A DNA stretch of 64,000 nt from positions 2,295,001 through 2,359,000 of the forward strand of contig NC_051104.1 of the NCBI RefSeq assembly GCF_901709675.1, written 5' to 3'. A program made the translations under genes and the position numbers. Shown one piece after another: positions 45,101 to 55,000 of the stretch. The notes beneath the pieces were generated by a model, which saw only the letters and a list, made by a program, of their open reading frames with translations, had not been told where the DNA came from and searched no databases. The DNA is from Syngnathus acus. Taxonomy: Eukaryota; Chordata; Actinopteri; Syngnathiformes; Syngnathidae. How positions within the stretch are numbered: position 1 is the first letter of the stretch; each line of letters starts with the position of its first letter.

Positions 45101-48100
45101 GCCGACCGAGACCGTGGAGCAGCTGGTCCAGTTCATCAGCGGCGTTCTGAACGGTTCCGTGCCGGTACGAAATTACCTTCCTCACGCTTGACTGTCTGTT
45201 GTGCATAAAGCTCTGTTCCCGGTAAGTCGTTAAGGCCTGAGCACTAGCAAAGTTGATTAAAAAAAAACATAAATCAGCCAATTTTGTACCCTAACACTAA
45301 CTGTCCTCTGCGGTGTGTCAAATTTAGAAAATGTTATTTACAGGGACTTCAAATGTATTGAGTGATTTTCAAACTCACAGAATTTGCGGCCGTTGTAACC
45401 ACACCGGCAGTCTGATGAGTCAAACATGTTGCCTCACATTTCACCCCATGAGGTATTTGTTGCAATCTCCTTTTGCGTGTTTAGATTTCATGTCGCTATC
45501 CTTCCTGAACAGATTATCTCCAAATAATTCTTGCGGTCCAAGTCAAACAGTGAGATTAGTACACGACTCGCTGTTGTAATCCGCACACCGCTCAGGAGAG
45601 AGGCAGCGTGTCAACTGAGAGCCCGACTGCACGTGCAGAACCGCCGCAGTTAAAAAAAAAAAAAAAAAAAAAAAGCTCGCTATTTTTTGCCTCGCATAAC
45701 AAAGTCGCTTCCCCGAGGCATAAAGTATGTGTGGGACTTTCCACGAAAGCAGTGTTGTCGGTAATCAGGCCGCCGATTGGACTGTGCGCTCATCGGACAA
45801 GTCATTAGGTACACATTATACACTTTATGATTAATATTGTATGACCGTGCATTTGCAGTCATCATGTTAGATCCCAGTGTGCCCGATGCATCGACTGGCG
45901 AGCGCTGGAAGCCTCGTGCAGGAGCAGAAATAAATCCCGCTGCTTCGTGATCCGGAAGGAGGATGAAACACACGAGTGGGCTCTTGTGTGCGGGAGGCGC
46001 AGTTAGCTGCTTCTGACAGGCAGCGGTGGCTCATTTGCAGTTGTTGGTTTTTTTTTTATGACAGTTATGAAGTGTTGTTTTTTTCCTCCTAAGTGCTGGT
46101 GTCTTGCTTGCCATCCAGTATTTAAGGTGGCAACGTGGTGACGACAACTTGCATGTAAACAAATCCGACTTCCCGGTTCACCAAAATTGTCAGCGCTCAC
46201 TATAATTGGCCCGTGCACTCACACTGGCCTCTGCCCGGGAGCTGCGCTTTCGCAATAATTGAGCCTAGACGCAAATTTGAGGGCTTTTGGCGATAGCCCC
46301 AACGCTAATTGTCTTCTGCGAGGAGCCCTTCATAAACACGCCGATAATTGCCGATCGCCCGAGTTGTCGTCGAGTAATTGCGACAAATGGCCAACGGCGA
46401 ACGGCACCAGTGTGAAATTAGCATATAAACAATATCGCGCGCCGTGCCCGCCGCTCCATTAAAGTGTCTTCGCCTCCCTGCAGGCTCAAGGAGGTGACGG
46501 CTTCATCCAGAGGATCAAGCGCGTGCTCTTTGATGCCAGATCCACTGTGATGGTAAGTAAAAAATCTTTTCTTTAATATGTGCAGTTTAGCTTTCGACTT
46601 GAATGTTGCCTCAATAAATACAAATTGAGTGCTAGCAAGCGGGTGATTTGCTGCAGGCCCACCGGCAGTGTATGAAAATATGCAGCGGAGATATATCAAA
46701 ATAGTTTTACTTCTCCAATATGCTTTTGAAATCTATTAACTCTTTCACTCACTGCCATCAACATTTTTTGGTTCTAAACGCTTCTAAACGTATTTACATC
46801 GAAATCAGTTTGTCATGGTGCCGCTCACGTTTTAGTTTTTTTGCTCAGACTTTAATGACGTCTCGCAATAATTAGGAAACAATTTTTGTTTTCATAAATC
46901 TCTGCCAGTGTTTCCATTTAGAAATGATCATTTCTACATGACTAGAAAATGTTCTGTGACCGATGAACTATTTTTCGAACTGTCCCTCGGGGGTACCCGT
47001 GGTCCTTGCAGTCCTGATGCAATTCATAAAACCTAGAGTTGAATATTTAGCACATTTGATGTATTATTAGCACTGTTGTCTTATTCAAGCCAACAGTTGC
47101 ATCGTTTGTCCTGCTACGTTCGATCTAAACCGTCACCGAGTGAATTCAACACTGCCTACAGCCGCGATGGTACATAAAAGAAATGTAAATAAAACAGCCA
47201 ATTAGCAGTAAACCTCTAATATCGGCACTTTTTTAAGCACCTCGGTTTTTAAGCAAGCGCCACCCCCGACTCCCTCCATTAAACGCCTAATGACGTATCA
47301 TCATGTTTCTGTACGAGGTGCTCGTATTGTTCCTTCCTCACGCGCCACTCGAGTACTTTTAGATTGTGGCACTTGAGCAAAGAGTCTTGGGGATGTTGCA
47401 TCGACCGCGTCGTTCTCGCCGCGCATCTCAATACGGAGCAGGCGAGGGCGAGCTGTGACACAAGTAGAACAAATGTGCGTGCAGCTGCGCCCCCTGGGAG
47501 ACAAATGACACTGACAGGGCGGGAATATGCAAGGCAAGCAGTAAACAGGTTGAGGTGGGGGTGATGGAGGAGACGGTGGGAGCTTTTCCTCAGGGTCCGC
47601 GCTTCTTTTGGGACTAATAGTGTTTACTCTGCCATGGCCGTGAGACGACTGCTTAAACAGCTGGCGCAGTCAAGCTCGTAAGCGTTCCTCCAGGCAAAGT
47701 TTGCGAGACCACGACGTCGCCCAAAACGCTGTGAAGCGATGCCACATTTTTGGGAGCCATTTTAGTCATCTTGCCATCATCCTGGCTGTCCCGCAGTCGA
47801 GGTGCAAGTTGGCATGTCGACGGGCTGCTCCCTGTCCACATCCCAACTCGCACCTCGACTGCGGGTGACCTTGTCGGGCCGTACTGGGCTTCTTTCCCAA
47901 CCTTTATTGCGCCAAGGCACGTATTTCGTATCAGAAAAATGTCGCGGCACACACAAAAAGTACATCATGACATTCTTGTCTACTTAGCCAGTGTAAAGTC
48001 TGGATTTACCAAACTATGATTATGTTGTATGGATTCCGGGCGACAGAAGAAATGCAACGACCAAGCGAGAATTTACATAAACACAATTTTAAGTCAGCAC

Positions 48101-49388
48101 ATGTGTTTTTGTTTGATTGCTAGTACGGTGAAAATGATCTGTAATGTTAAATAACACAAACAACAGTTCAAAGCTGCACAACCTTTGGCTGAATATTTCT
48201 TCCATTTTACTCTTGAGGACTGCCTTTTCCATTTCCTGGCATGGGATTATTCACAAGTGTCAGTACTCGTACCCGAGTACCATTTGTGGCTACTCTGGCC
48301 GCCTCTCACAGTGGTACAGTGACTACGTTAGCGTGGCTGTCACATCTGGCAGTCGGGATGTGTTTCTCTTCCCGAAGCGGCGACCTGAGGGAGCGAGCAG
48401 ATTTCTCTCTCGTCAGTCTTGCTGCAATTTAAGACTCCCATCTCTCCTTATTTCCTTCCTTCCTTCCTGCCTGCCTGCCTGCCTGCCAGCCCGCCCGTCC
48501 AGCGTGTTCCATATTAAAGCCTGCTAACTTATTGGCCGTGGGGAGCTTTAAAGACGAACTGGATAAATGCGCTCGCGCTTACTGCTGCTGCCGCCACCGC
48601 TGCTTGGGGGATGCTGCGGATACGGCCTGGGACCAAAGCCTTGCACGCTTGCTTCTTCCTCTCTGATCGGATTAAGTTTTTCCACATCAACTGTGGTTCT
48701 ACGGTGCATTTAGCACTCTCAAGGTAACGAATGCGCAAGTGTTATTTAACTTGCCTGCCCCGAGTACTCGGCCAACATCACTTTCCACGGGTTTGCGCTA
48801 CTGTACAGCACCGTGCAGTTGTACAGAACGCGTGCTTCCTTTTTTTAGGTTGTTTCTTGCAGCCTATCAAGGCAGTGTTACTTGTTCTGCAGCCCGTTGA
48901 GGCGGCAGAATTTCTGATCTAAGGGTTACAGATTCCACGTCCTATCTGTCTTCATTGGCACCATGAACATAACCGTGTCATCTCTTGCCCCATCTCCCTT
49001 CCCAACCGACCCTACCCGTCTTGTTCTTTCCCACCCCCCCCATCAGTCAGTGTTCCGCAGCTCACCCCTATTGGGTTGCTTCCTGTTTGGCCTGCCGCTG
49101 GGCGTGATCAGCCTCATGTGCTACGGCATCTGCACGGCCGAGACGGACGACGGCTCGGACGACATTGACGCCATCAAGCGGGAGGGTCTGACCGACGACG
49201 AGGAGGAGCAGGAGGAGGAGGGGGGGAGAGAAGAGGAGGAGGAGGAAGGGGAGGGGGAGGAAGAGAGAGAGGAGGACGAGGAGGAGGAGGAAGAGGAGGA
49301 GGAGGAGGAGGAGGAGGATCGACGGTTGGAGGGCCCCGAGGGGGAGGTGGCATTAGAAAAGGATCCAGAAGAGAAGAAAACGGATTAA
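33875..49388 (+). CDS. tmx3: thioredoxin-related transmembrane protein 3 (16 exons, complete)
   Basis: TMX3 is a PDI-family thiol oxidoreductase anchored in the ER membrane with its thioredoxin domain in the lumen. Exons: 33875-33908, 34183-34240, 34409-34448, 34917-35040, 35126-35171, 36325-36405, 36938-37037, 37122-37199, 37502-37568, 39682-39780, 41107-41164, 41275-41328, 42652-42708, 45035-45164, 46484-46552, 49047-49388 (stop TAA 49386). They give 478 residues against 454 in human. Order: signal peptide about 1-23, catalytic thioredoxin domain with active site Cys50-Gly-Tyr-Cys53, two inactive thioredoxin-like domains (MFEHLMKRH onward), membrane helix about 372-393 (GCFLFGLPLGVISLMCYGI), acidic cytosolic tail, and C-terminal KKTD, which fits the KKXX ER-retrieval signal. 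All junctions are in phase. The usual CGHC is CGYC here. The family assignment is firm. Confidence 0.96.
34449..34916 (+). other. tmx3: tmx3 intron 3
   Basis: A 468-bp intron with no recognisable element. Introns 1 and 2 (33909-34182, 34241-34408) are shorter and also plain. Confidence 0.5.
34917..35040 (+). other. tmx3: tmx3 exon 4: thioredoxin active-site exon
   Basis: This exon reads [20 protein letters not shown] and ends GKMDATAYS. The active site is tgg tgc ggc tac tgc at 34929-34943, giving W-C-G-Y-C. Mammalian TMX3 has CGHC. The two cysteines are intact, so dithiol chemistry should be kept. The residue between Gly and the second Cys is known to tune redox potential in PDI-type enzymes. 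Confidence 0.93.
35172..36324 (+). other. tmx3: tmx3 intron 5
   Basis: A 1.15-kb intron with a tgctgctgctgctgctt run at 35463-35479 and otherwise plain sequence. No exon or defined repeat. Confidence 0.5.
36406..36937 (+). other. tmx3: tmx3 intron 6, mostly LINE tail
   Basis: A 532-bp intron. About 36550-36802 is a LINE-type 3' tail (described separately). It is preceded by ggccacaactttaggtacac, another phrase common in fish dispersed repeats. Confidence 0.5.
36550..36802 (+). repeat. LINE-type 3' end remnant
   Basis: A T/A-rich stretch followed by gtcaccgtgggatagtggga, then tatttcgatttctttgtgtg, then gaagaaattgacaataaagc and agactttgac. From memory this closing block is the 3' end of an abundant bony-fish LINE family, including its own AATAAA-like signal. 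The 5' part is missing, as is usual for LINE copies. The family name is not certain. Confidence 0.6.
37569..39681 (+). other. tmx3: tmx3 intron 9
   Basis: A 2.1-kb intron. The first 200 bp (37569-37770) are CpG-rich. About 38400-38720 and 39100-39420 are low-repeat blocks with ATTA-type motifs that could be conserved noncoding DNA. An RFX-like palindrome (ggtgtccaggcaacacc) is at 39590-39606. No extra exon recognised. Confidence 0.4.
39781..41106 (+). other. tmx3: tmx3 intron 10
   Basis: A 1.3-kb intron with an AT dinucleotide microsatellite at 40717-40758 (tatatata mixed with tatag) and otherwise plain sequence. About 40060-40420 has no simple repeats. Confidence 0.45.
40717..40758. repeat. 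TA-type microsatellite
   Basis: An imperfect TA repeat with interruptions (tacata, tctata, tagata). It is partly self-complementary. Confidence 0.85.
41329..42651 (+). other. tmx3: tmx3 intron 12
   Basis: A 1.3-kb intron. It contains a 19-bp direct duplication (atgatccaggcgcgctcct, twice, 41529-41566), a 29-nt poly-A at 42097-42125, and a low-repeat block at about 42130-42370 that includes ATTA motifs and a CpG-rich phrase (gacacgagcgccgccgccat). A GT microsatellite is at about 42584-42606. Confidence 0.5.
42097..42125 (+). repeat. 29-nt poly-A tract
   Basis: An uninterrupted A run. It could be the tail of an old retroposed copy, but no body is recognisable upstream. Confidence 0.8.
42709..45034 (+). 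other. tmx3: tmx3 intron 13 with an internal CpG-rich block
   Basis: A 2.3-kb intron. About 44075-44290 is strikingly CpG-dense (gcggcg, gcgcgcatgcg, cgcggcg repeated) compared with AT-rich flanks. It could be an internal promoter or an unmethylated enhancer. About 42860-43210 is a low-repeat block with ATTAATTAA at 42940. An imperfect CA repeat is at about 43351-43371. Confidence 0.45.
45165..46483 (+). other. tmx3: tmx3 intron 14
   Basis: A 1.3-kb intron with a 23-nt poly-A at 45652-45674. About 46190-46460 is a low-repeat block with TAATTG motifs (cgctaattg, gccgataattg, gagtaattg) close to the acceptor. No exon recognised. Confidence 0.45.
47790..47865. repeat. 76-nt near-perfect inverted repeat (hairpin)
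   Basis: Two 35-nt arms (47790-47824 and 47831-47865) flank a 6-nt centre. As RNA from the plus strand, the outer 16 pairs are perfect (CCCGCAGTCGAGGTGC with its complement). Then come an A.C mismatch, 6 pairs, C.C, 4 pairs, C.C, 3 pairs, a G.U pair and 2 pairs. Size and shape fit a pre-miRNA-like stem, but a small palindromic element is equally possible. No flanking target duplication is obvious. It lies in tmx3 intron 15 and would be transcribed with it. Confidence 0.75.
48452..48487 (+). repeat. compound microsatellite (ttcc)n(tgcc)n
   Basis: Tandem ttcc units pass directly into tgcc units, one base different, suggesting a point change that then spread by slippage. Confidence 0.85.
49047..49388 (+). 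other. tmx3: tmx3 last exon: membrane helix, polyglutamate tail, KKXX
   Basis: The exon encodes 113 residues and the stop. SVFRSSPLLG leads into the membrane helix. The tail then has DDGSDDIDAIKREGLTDDEE followed by a region of almost pure Glu (49198-49318, a GAG/GAA repeat) with a few Gly and Arg, and ends with DPEEKKTD. The KKTD end fits the dilysine retrieval signal; human TMX3 ends KKKD. The human tail is acidic but has no comparable Glu run, so the extra length of this protein lies here. Confidence 0.9.
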
Positions 49389-49714
49389 CGCAGGGCTGCA
49401 TGATGGATGGATGGATGAGTGAGTGGATGTGACGTGGAACTCAGACGCATCAGCAACACGGCTCGTGTCGCTGATCTTTGCTTTTCCATCTCACTGGCCT
49501 GTTTCAAAGCCTGTCTTAGCACAGGCTCTCCAAGCGACGCGTTTCCCGATCTTACGCTTACGGAACGCCCCCAGACGGAAACTCTGCCATAATTGTCATT
49601 TGCGCTTTTCTTTTGGTTCGTTCAAGATTTGTGAGTAGAGGGCCACTATGTGCGCCGTGTTGTCTACACGTCATATCCCGGGTCGCATTTACGATCTTTT
49701 TGTCCAGGTAGCCG

Positions 49715-49980
49715 ACGAGCGGACAAAAGTATTTGGACAAATCCCAACGGACTGCTACAGTGGTGTGTCCCAATACTCAATGTCCGTGTGTGTAAGAAAG
49801 CTAAAATCAAAATTGGTGTATGACTACACTGTGAACAAAAGTATTCGGACAAGCCCCTATGTCTGTTGAAGTGTGTCCCAATAATTTTGTCCCTGTCTGT
49901 ATATAAGATATAATCAAAAGAGGTGTGCGACAGCACTGTGGTCAAAAGTATTGGGACAAGCCCTAATTGACTGATACACA
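49715..49980. repeat. degenerate tandem repeat, about 107-112 bp unit
   Basis: The phrase acaaaagtatttggacaa (49723-49740) recurs as acaaaagtattcggacaa (49835-49852) and tcaaaagtattgggacaa (49942-49959). Between them the inverted form tgtgtcccaata occurs at about 49765 and 49872. Each unit thus carries opposed copies of one motif. Such CAAAAGTATTNGGAC phrases resemble ends of fish DNA transposons, so this may be a MITE that became tandem inside a UTR. Confidence 0.65.
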
Positions 49981-50066
49981 CAAGCAACCTTCCACCCCTC
50001 AATAGAAAAAAAACAAGCCCTCGCTTTGCCTTTTGGTCTTTGTATTTTATTTCCACGTTGGATTTA

Positions 50067-50072
50067 AATAAA
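50067..50072 (+). terminator. tmx3: poly-A signal for tmx3
   Basis: AATAAA in tttaaataaagaattg, about 680 bp after the stop, followed by T-rich sequence (cctttttcttgtt) suited to cleavage near 50090. Confidence 0.6.
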
Positions 50073-50090
50073 GAATTGCCCTTTTTCTTG

Positions 50091-53000
50091 TTAACTGGCA
50101 TGGTCTTTTATTCCCCGCACATCCGTGTCTTCCACAAACTTTGCAAACGCTAGCTCTTTGCTTTTATCTTAACTCCACTTTCATCGCTTGGGTTTAGCTT
50201 GTGGCGTTAACCAACCATAGCTGCGAGCAGGCGTTAACCGCTATCGTACGTTACATTCTTATAACCGGTGTTAAACATATTACATGAGATAAGCTGCCTT
50301 CTTTGCCGGCTGTCGATCGCCCACGTGTAATCGTTAAATCTTTGCAATTAGTCCAACCTAATTATCTGGCTCGTGTAAATTTTTTTTATATATCTCAAGA
50401 TGCATGCAAATTGCAAATGGGTGCATTTGGAATAAGCAATAACAAGGCTGCGGGACGACAGTAACAGTCTCCTCTGGGCTCGCTGATAACATAAACCTTA
50501 TCGCTAGTCACCAAGCAAAAAGCTCTTTGTTTGCCTCATTGTTCCCGCGAGACAACTCGGGTGGCTTTCACCACTGCTTGTTATTTTAGCGTAACCGTGG
50601 ACGCTTTCATTTAAAGCGCAACAAACACTCGTTATCAGCAAAAGAAAAAATAGAATAGCCTGACTTTTGTTTTGTTTTGTTTTCACTAATGGAATCATGT
50701 CAGGGTAAATATTTTCACATTCACTTTAAAATAGAATAAATGGTGAACCAAAGCGTATTAAATCAAAGCGCTAAGTACAAACTGGCCTAAAAAGTGTGGC
50801 AGATTGCGTCAGTTATTTTGAGACATTGTACAATAGCGGCGAACAAAGTCGAGCGCGTCCCTCCCAATATGTTGTGCTGCTTTGAATTCCCAAATACAGA
50901 CGCCGGCGTGGCCGCAAGAGATAAACACAACGGCTTCTCGAAACTGAAGCGCCGTTGTCTTGGCCGTCCCAAACCTGTTCACAAGGTTCCCGCCGCGTTA
51001 TCTGAACTAACTCATTGGCAAGCACGCGCACGCTACATTAGCATTGGCGACTTGTTTGTGTGTCACAGTGTTGCATTGTGTCACCTCTACGGGAGCGCTA
51101 TTTGGCGCGTTCGCATCACTCGCCACACCAAAATGAATCTTTGAGCTGTGAAATTGCTCGCCATGCGTAATAATGAGCTGTCGCACGTTGCGCCCGGCGC
51201 CAAGCGGGTAATAGCAAGGCCGCGGTGAACTGAACTTATCTTCCTTTTCTCATTCATCTCGTTGTGGATGCTTATGTTCTATGAAGGTGTTTTAGTTTCT
51301 CTCAACCATGCTACTAAATGCAAGTAGAAAGTGAACCAAATTGAATTGTGAATTAAAGTGTTGAGCGGAAACAGCTAAACTGGAACAAAGCCAAAGGGTG
51401 AATTGCTTCTTTACGATGCAAATGTGACAAAATGCAAACTGTGAAGCAGTTCACTAAGGCAATAAATCATTCCGGCCATAAATTGCTTTACGATATCAAA
51501 ATCTTCTCTCTGCATTCTTGGCATCGCCTTTATTTTGGGAATATATCCACAAAAGCCTGATTGCTCATCTCATCCTCAGCCGCTCTGTTTTTCTCGATTC
51601 GTGCGATGTTTACGCCGGCAACACGCTGACACGCGTCACTCAGCATCACGCGCAAGCGGCCGATGTCAAACGCAATGAATGCGCGACCCGTCGCTTTCCA
51701 AATGCGAGTTTTTATTACCTATTTTCTGCTCCCGCTGCAGAGAATACAAGTAATGAATAAAACATCCTCCAATAAGCATACATATGGACTTAAATATTAC
51801 ACCAAGAATATGCCTCAGTCCCTCTTGAGATTTCATCCCTCCCGCTTTTCTTTTTCCCCTTTCTTCTGTAACCACTGGCCCTTATCACCCCCCCCCCCCA
51901 CACACACATTTCACCCCTTCTGCTATCTGCAAGGAGGAGGCCAAATTTGACAGCTCCCATTCGCAAGAGCAAGCTCGAGGGTAGACAAATTGCTCCGACG
52001 CAAACCAGAAGGAAGCCGCTGACCCTCAAATTTGGAATTTTTGGCCCTCCAAAAAGCTTTTGACAGCTTCAATCATCCGAGAAGAGAAACCGTCGTGAGG
52101 TTTTTCCTCCCGCCTATTTGCGTGGACACGCAAACCTCGGTGGCTTTCTGCCTCCCGACCACAGATGGGCCCCATGAGTTTTTCATGAGGTCGCTGACTA
52201 CCGCTACCTCCCTCTCAAGTATTCCTGCTCCCAAAAATGTTGTGGAGGTCAGAGTCCCCGCAAGCCAAAACGTGCAAACAGATTGTCACGTCATTGGAGA
52301 TGTTTCCATGCGGTGTCATTTTTTTTCCATATGAAAAAAAAAATGCTACTTGAAAGGCGAATTGTGAAGCGAAATCTCGCAGGGGAAGGCGTGTCGCTTC
52401 AAGCTAGCTGGGCTCCCGCTGCGGGAAGCAGGCGGGAAAGATGGAGTTTAGCATTTGCCCAAGACCAGTTGATGTCTCATGTCTTAAACATCTGCTCAGC
52501 CGAATGCAAAGCTGGCATTTTGCATAACCTCCAAGGCATGCCATAACAGATTTTTGGTTATGAGACACAATCGTGTAATGAGGACACTTTTTTTGCTCAG
52601 GTCTTACTCAAATGTGGCTAAATGTCTGATACAATCAAGACAGTGGGACCACCAAAAAAAAAAAGCTCCTCCTAGTTTGCAATGTGATGTCATTATTGCT
52701 GTAGTAAAAAAAAATGTTTGTCACTGTATATGCTCTCTCTTTTCAATGTATAGATGATTGCTTGTTGACGTTAAACTGAACTGATAAAAATCATACAACC
52801 AGCAGTGTAAATATTGCCCAAGAGAAGAATCTCAAAACGTCGATTCAGGTTGGAGAAATTCGAGGTCACCATTGATTTGCACATGCCGGCTTCTCTCTTT
52901 CCTCAGTGTCATTGCCAGGCTTTATTTATGTGCCTTTTTTGGGGGGAATGAGGGGAGGGGAGCGAGTTCTGACTGATCAATAGGAAGCCTTTTTTGTGCG

Positions 53001-53340
53001 AGTCTCTTTGGCACCGGGCCCTCGCTGCGGGGCCAGCGTAGGTCACACCGAAGCTCTCGTCGTGATGTTTAGGCGATGACGGCAATCGATGGCGCGGGAA
53101 ATGTCATGGCCGCCAGTGGACGCCTACAAGGCTACAAATATGTTCGTGCTTTGACTCAGAAGTCCTCCAACATGTTCAAGTACAAATTGTCGTTGCTTGG
53201 TCTCGTAATTCAAGGCACCGCTGTAGGAGCCTTTTACTTTATTGTTGACATTGTTTGTTCCAACAAACTAGTTACAACTTGTCCCTCCTCATCGCCTGAA
53301 TAATTACAGAAGACTCTGGCGTGTAATCTTTTTTGGGGCA
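50091..53340. other. intergenic DNA after tmx3, no gene seen
   Basis: No recognisable exon, RNA gene or complete transposon. Moderately AT-rich with scattered ATTA motifs. A C-run with CA repeat is at 51889-51908. Low-repeat blocks at about 50870-51240 and 51590-51760 could be conserved noncoding DNA. Open frames of up to about 116 codons have no family resemblance and overlap others. Confidence 0.45.
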
Positions 53341-55000
53341 GGGGGACTTGGCAAGTCAACGAGGTGATTATAATCCTTTTAAAATGAGAAGTGTGAGAGG
53401 AATAATTATTGTTGGTGCACTTTTATACCAATGTTTATTTACTGCATCTTAGACAAAATGAATTGAACTTATGTGTTAGCTATGGAGCCAGAAAAATTAC
53501 TATTTTTATACATTCATATTTTTTAATTTATATTAATTGCTTTTTTTTTTTTAATGTAGCCAGACAAATGTTAACTAGCTTGACAAGCTAACCACAGTTC
53601 CAAAGCTTGCTCGACAGCATACACTAGCTCGTAACTTCTAGCAGCAGCATGAGGGAAAGCAAATTTCGCCTTTCTCAGCGTGTGCCTTATTAAGTCTCCA
53701 GTGATGTTTTATAAATGAAGAAGAGAGTGCAGCAGCGTGGGGACTCTGAGCGCACCCGTGGATCGGCTGTTTTTGAGAGCCATAACAGGTGATTACTGAC
53801 ACATCGACAACCCGCGGCCACCCGGGACACCACTCAGGCCCGGGTTCCGCTCGCTCGTATCGATCGCCGGCACCGGGCCTCCTCGCGCTCATTCACCACG
53901 CCGCAAAGGGGCCCCCGGCCTGTGGAGTGCATCGGCGGTGTGGGAGCACCCCCGGCAGATTAGTGAGCCCGAAAAGTCTATTTAGCGGTCTTGCGGCCAG
54001 CTGGTTAAGTGCAGTGTAAACAAGAGGGTCGGCCCGAGGACGTCTGGTGTAGCGGCAATACAAATAACAAGCCGAGTGCTGTTGTGCAGTGTTCACTTTC
54101 TGCGTTGAAAAAGTTGCTCCGTCTCATCCCTAGAGATGTGCCGGCGCTTCCTCAGAACCGCCGCGGATTGTTTCGGCTTTGTTCCCGCTGCGTTTTCTCA
54201 ACAAACGTCTGACATTGCACTTTGTAATTTTGTCAAAACATTACCGTCGACTTTGACAATCACTTGTTTGAGGGCACCTGAAAAGGGGCAGAAAGAAGGA
54301 TGCCACCTCCAAAAATAACCCGTTTATTTTTGTACCTGGCGTTAAGAGCTTCCGACACGGGTCGCCTTCATGTTTCCCTTCGCCGTTGGCGTGTCGCACT
54401 TCCCGTTTTTTTCCAAAATGGCAACCAGCGAGTTGAATCTCCACTAACAATCAGATAACTCTCAGTTCCTGAGTGTTGGTTGTAACTTCTAACGAATTCA
54501 GCTTGGCTGCTGTGCAATTACAGCTTTCCACAGTTGTGTCGTTAGCGAAGCAAGCGGTTGAAGGTCAGCCAAAGTTTAGGGTCAAGTCATGCTTAGGTTT
54601 GAAAAAAATGAGACTCTTTCTTGGCTTCAGCCTCGAGCTATATTTTTTCTTTGTCGAAACTGGTTGACCTTTTCACATAAGTGAACTTTTCCTTCCCCCC
54701 CCTGCCGGAAAGCTGATTAAAACGAGGCGGGCCTGTGAACGCAAGCCAATCCGACGCATTCCTAATTTATCGGAACGTCGGGAATGAAATCCGCCTGCAG
54801 GGCGCTGACGCTAAGAATAGCGCGGAGTCATTCAACTTGTGAAATGTATACTTATGCTCTGGGATTTGTAATGAGGGAAGCAGGAGTACGAGGCGGCGTT
54901 TTTAAGATTCCACTCACTAATTTCTTTTTTCCATGTAAGATGCACGTCAAAGAAATTCACACGTGGGAGGACATCTTCAATTCTAGCCGGCCCGAGTCAC
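53341..55000. other. intergenic DNA with a GC-rich patch
   Basis: About 53790-53960 is much richer in G, C and CpG than its flanks (cccgcggccacccgggacac, gatcgccggcaccgggcc). It could be a small CpG island or regulatory element. The remainder is AT-rich. No exon is recognised on either strand. Confidence 0.4.

Larger units (their letters stand above)
46553..49046 (+). other. tmx3: tmx3 intron 15
   Basis: A 2.5-kb intron. Contents: a repeat-like start (46734-46800, ttaactctttcactcactgc, a phrase resembling common fish transposon ends), a 76-nt hairpin (47790-47865), a GTACTCG-type palindrome (48263-48280), and a compound microsatellite (48452-48487). Confidence 0.5.
49389..50090 (+). other. 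tmx3: tmx3 3' untranslated region
   Basis: About 700 bp to the AATAAA at 50067. It starts with an atgg/gtgg repeat (49401-49430). At 49715-49980 it contains about three degenerate tandem units (described separately). Confidence 0.6.

Noticed and set aside
49198-49318. Frameshift or pseudogene suspicion for the tmx3 tail
   Set aside because: The frame stays open through the repeat and ends with a proper KKXX signal, so the gene looks intact.
49174-49401. A polyproline open frame opposite the tmx3 last exon
   Set aside because: It is the complement of the GAG/GAA repeat (ctc/ttc), hence an artefact of composition.
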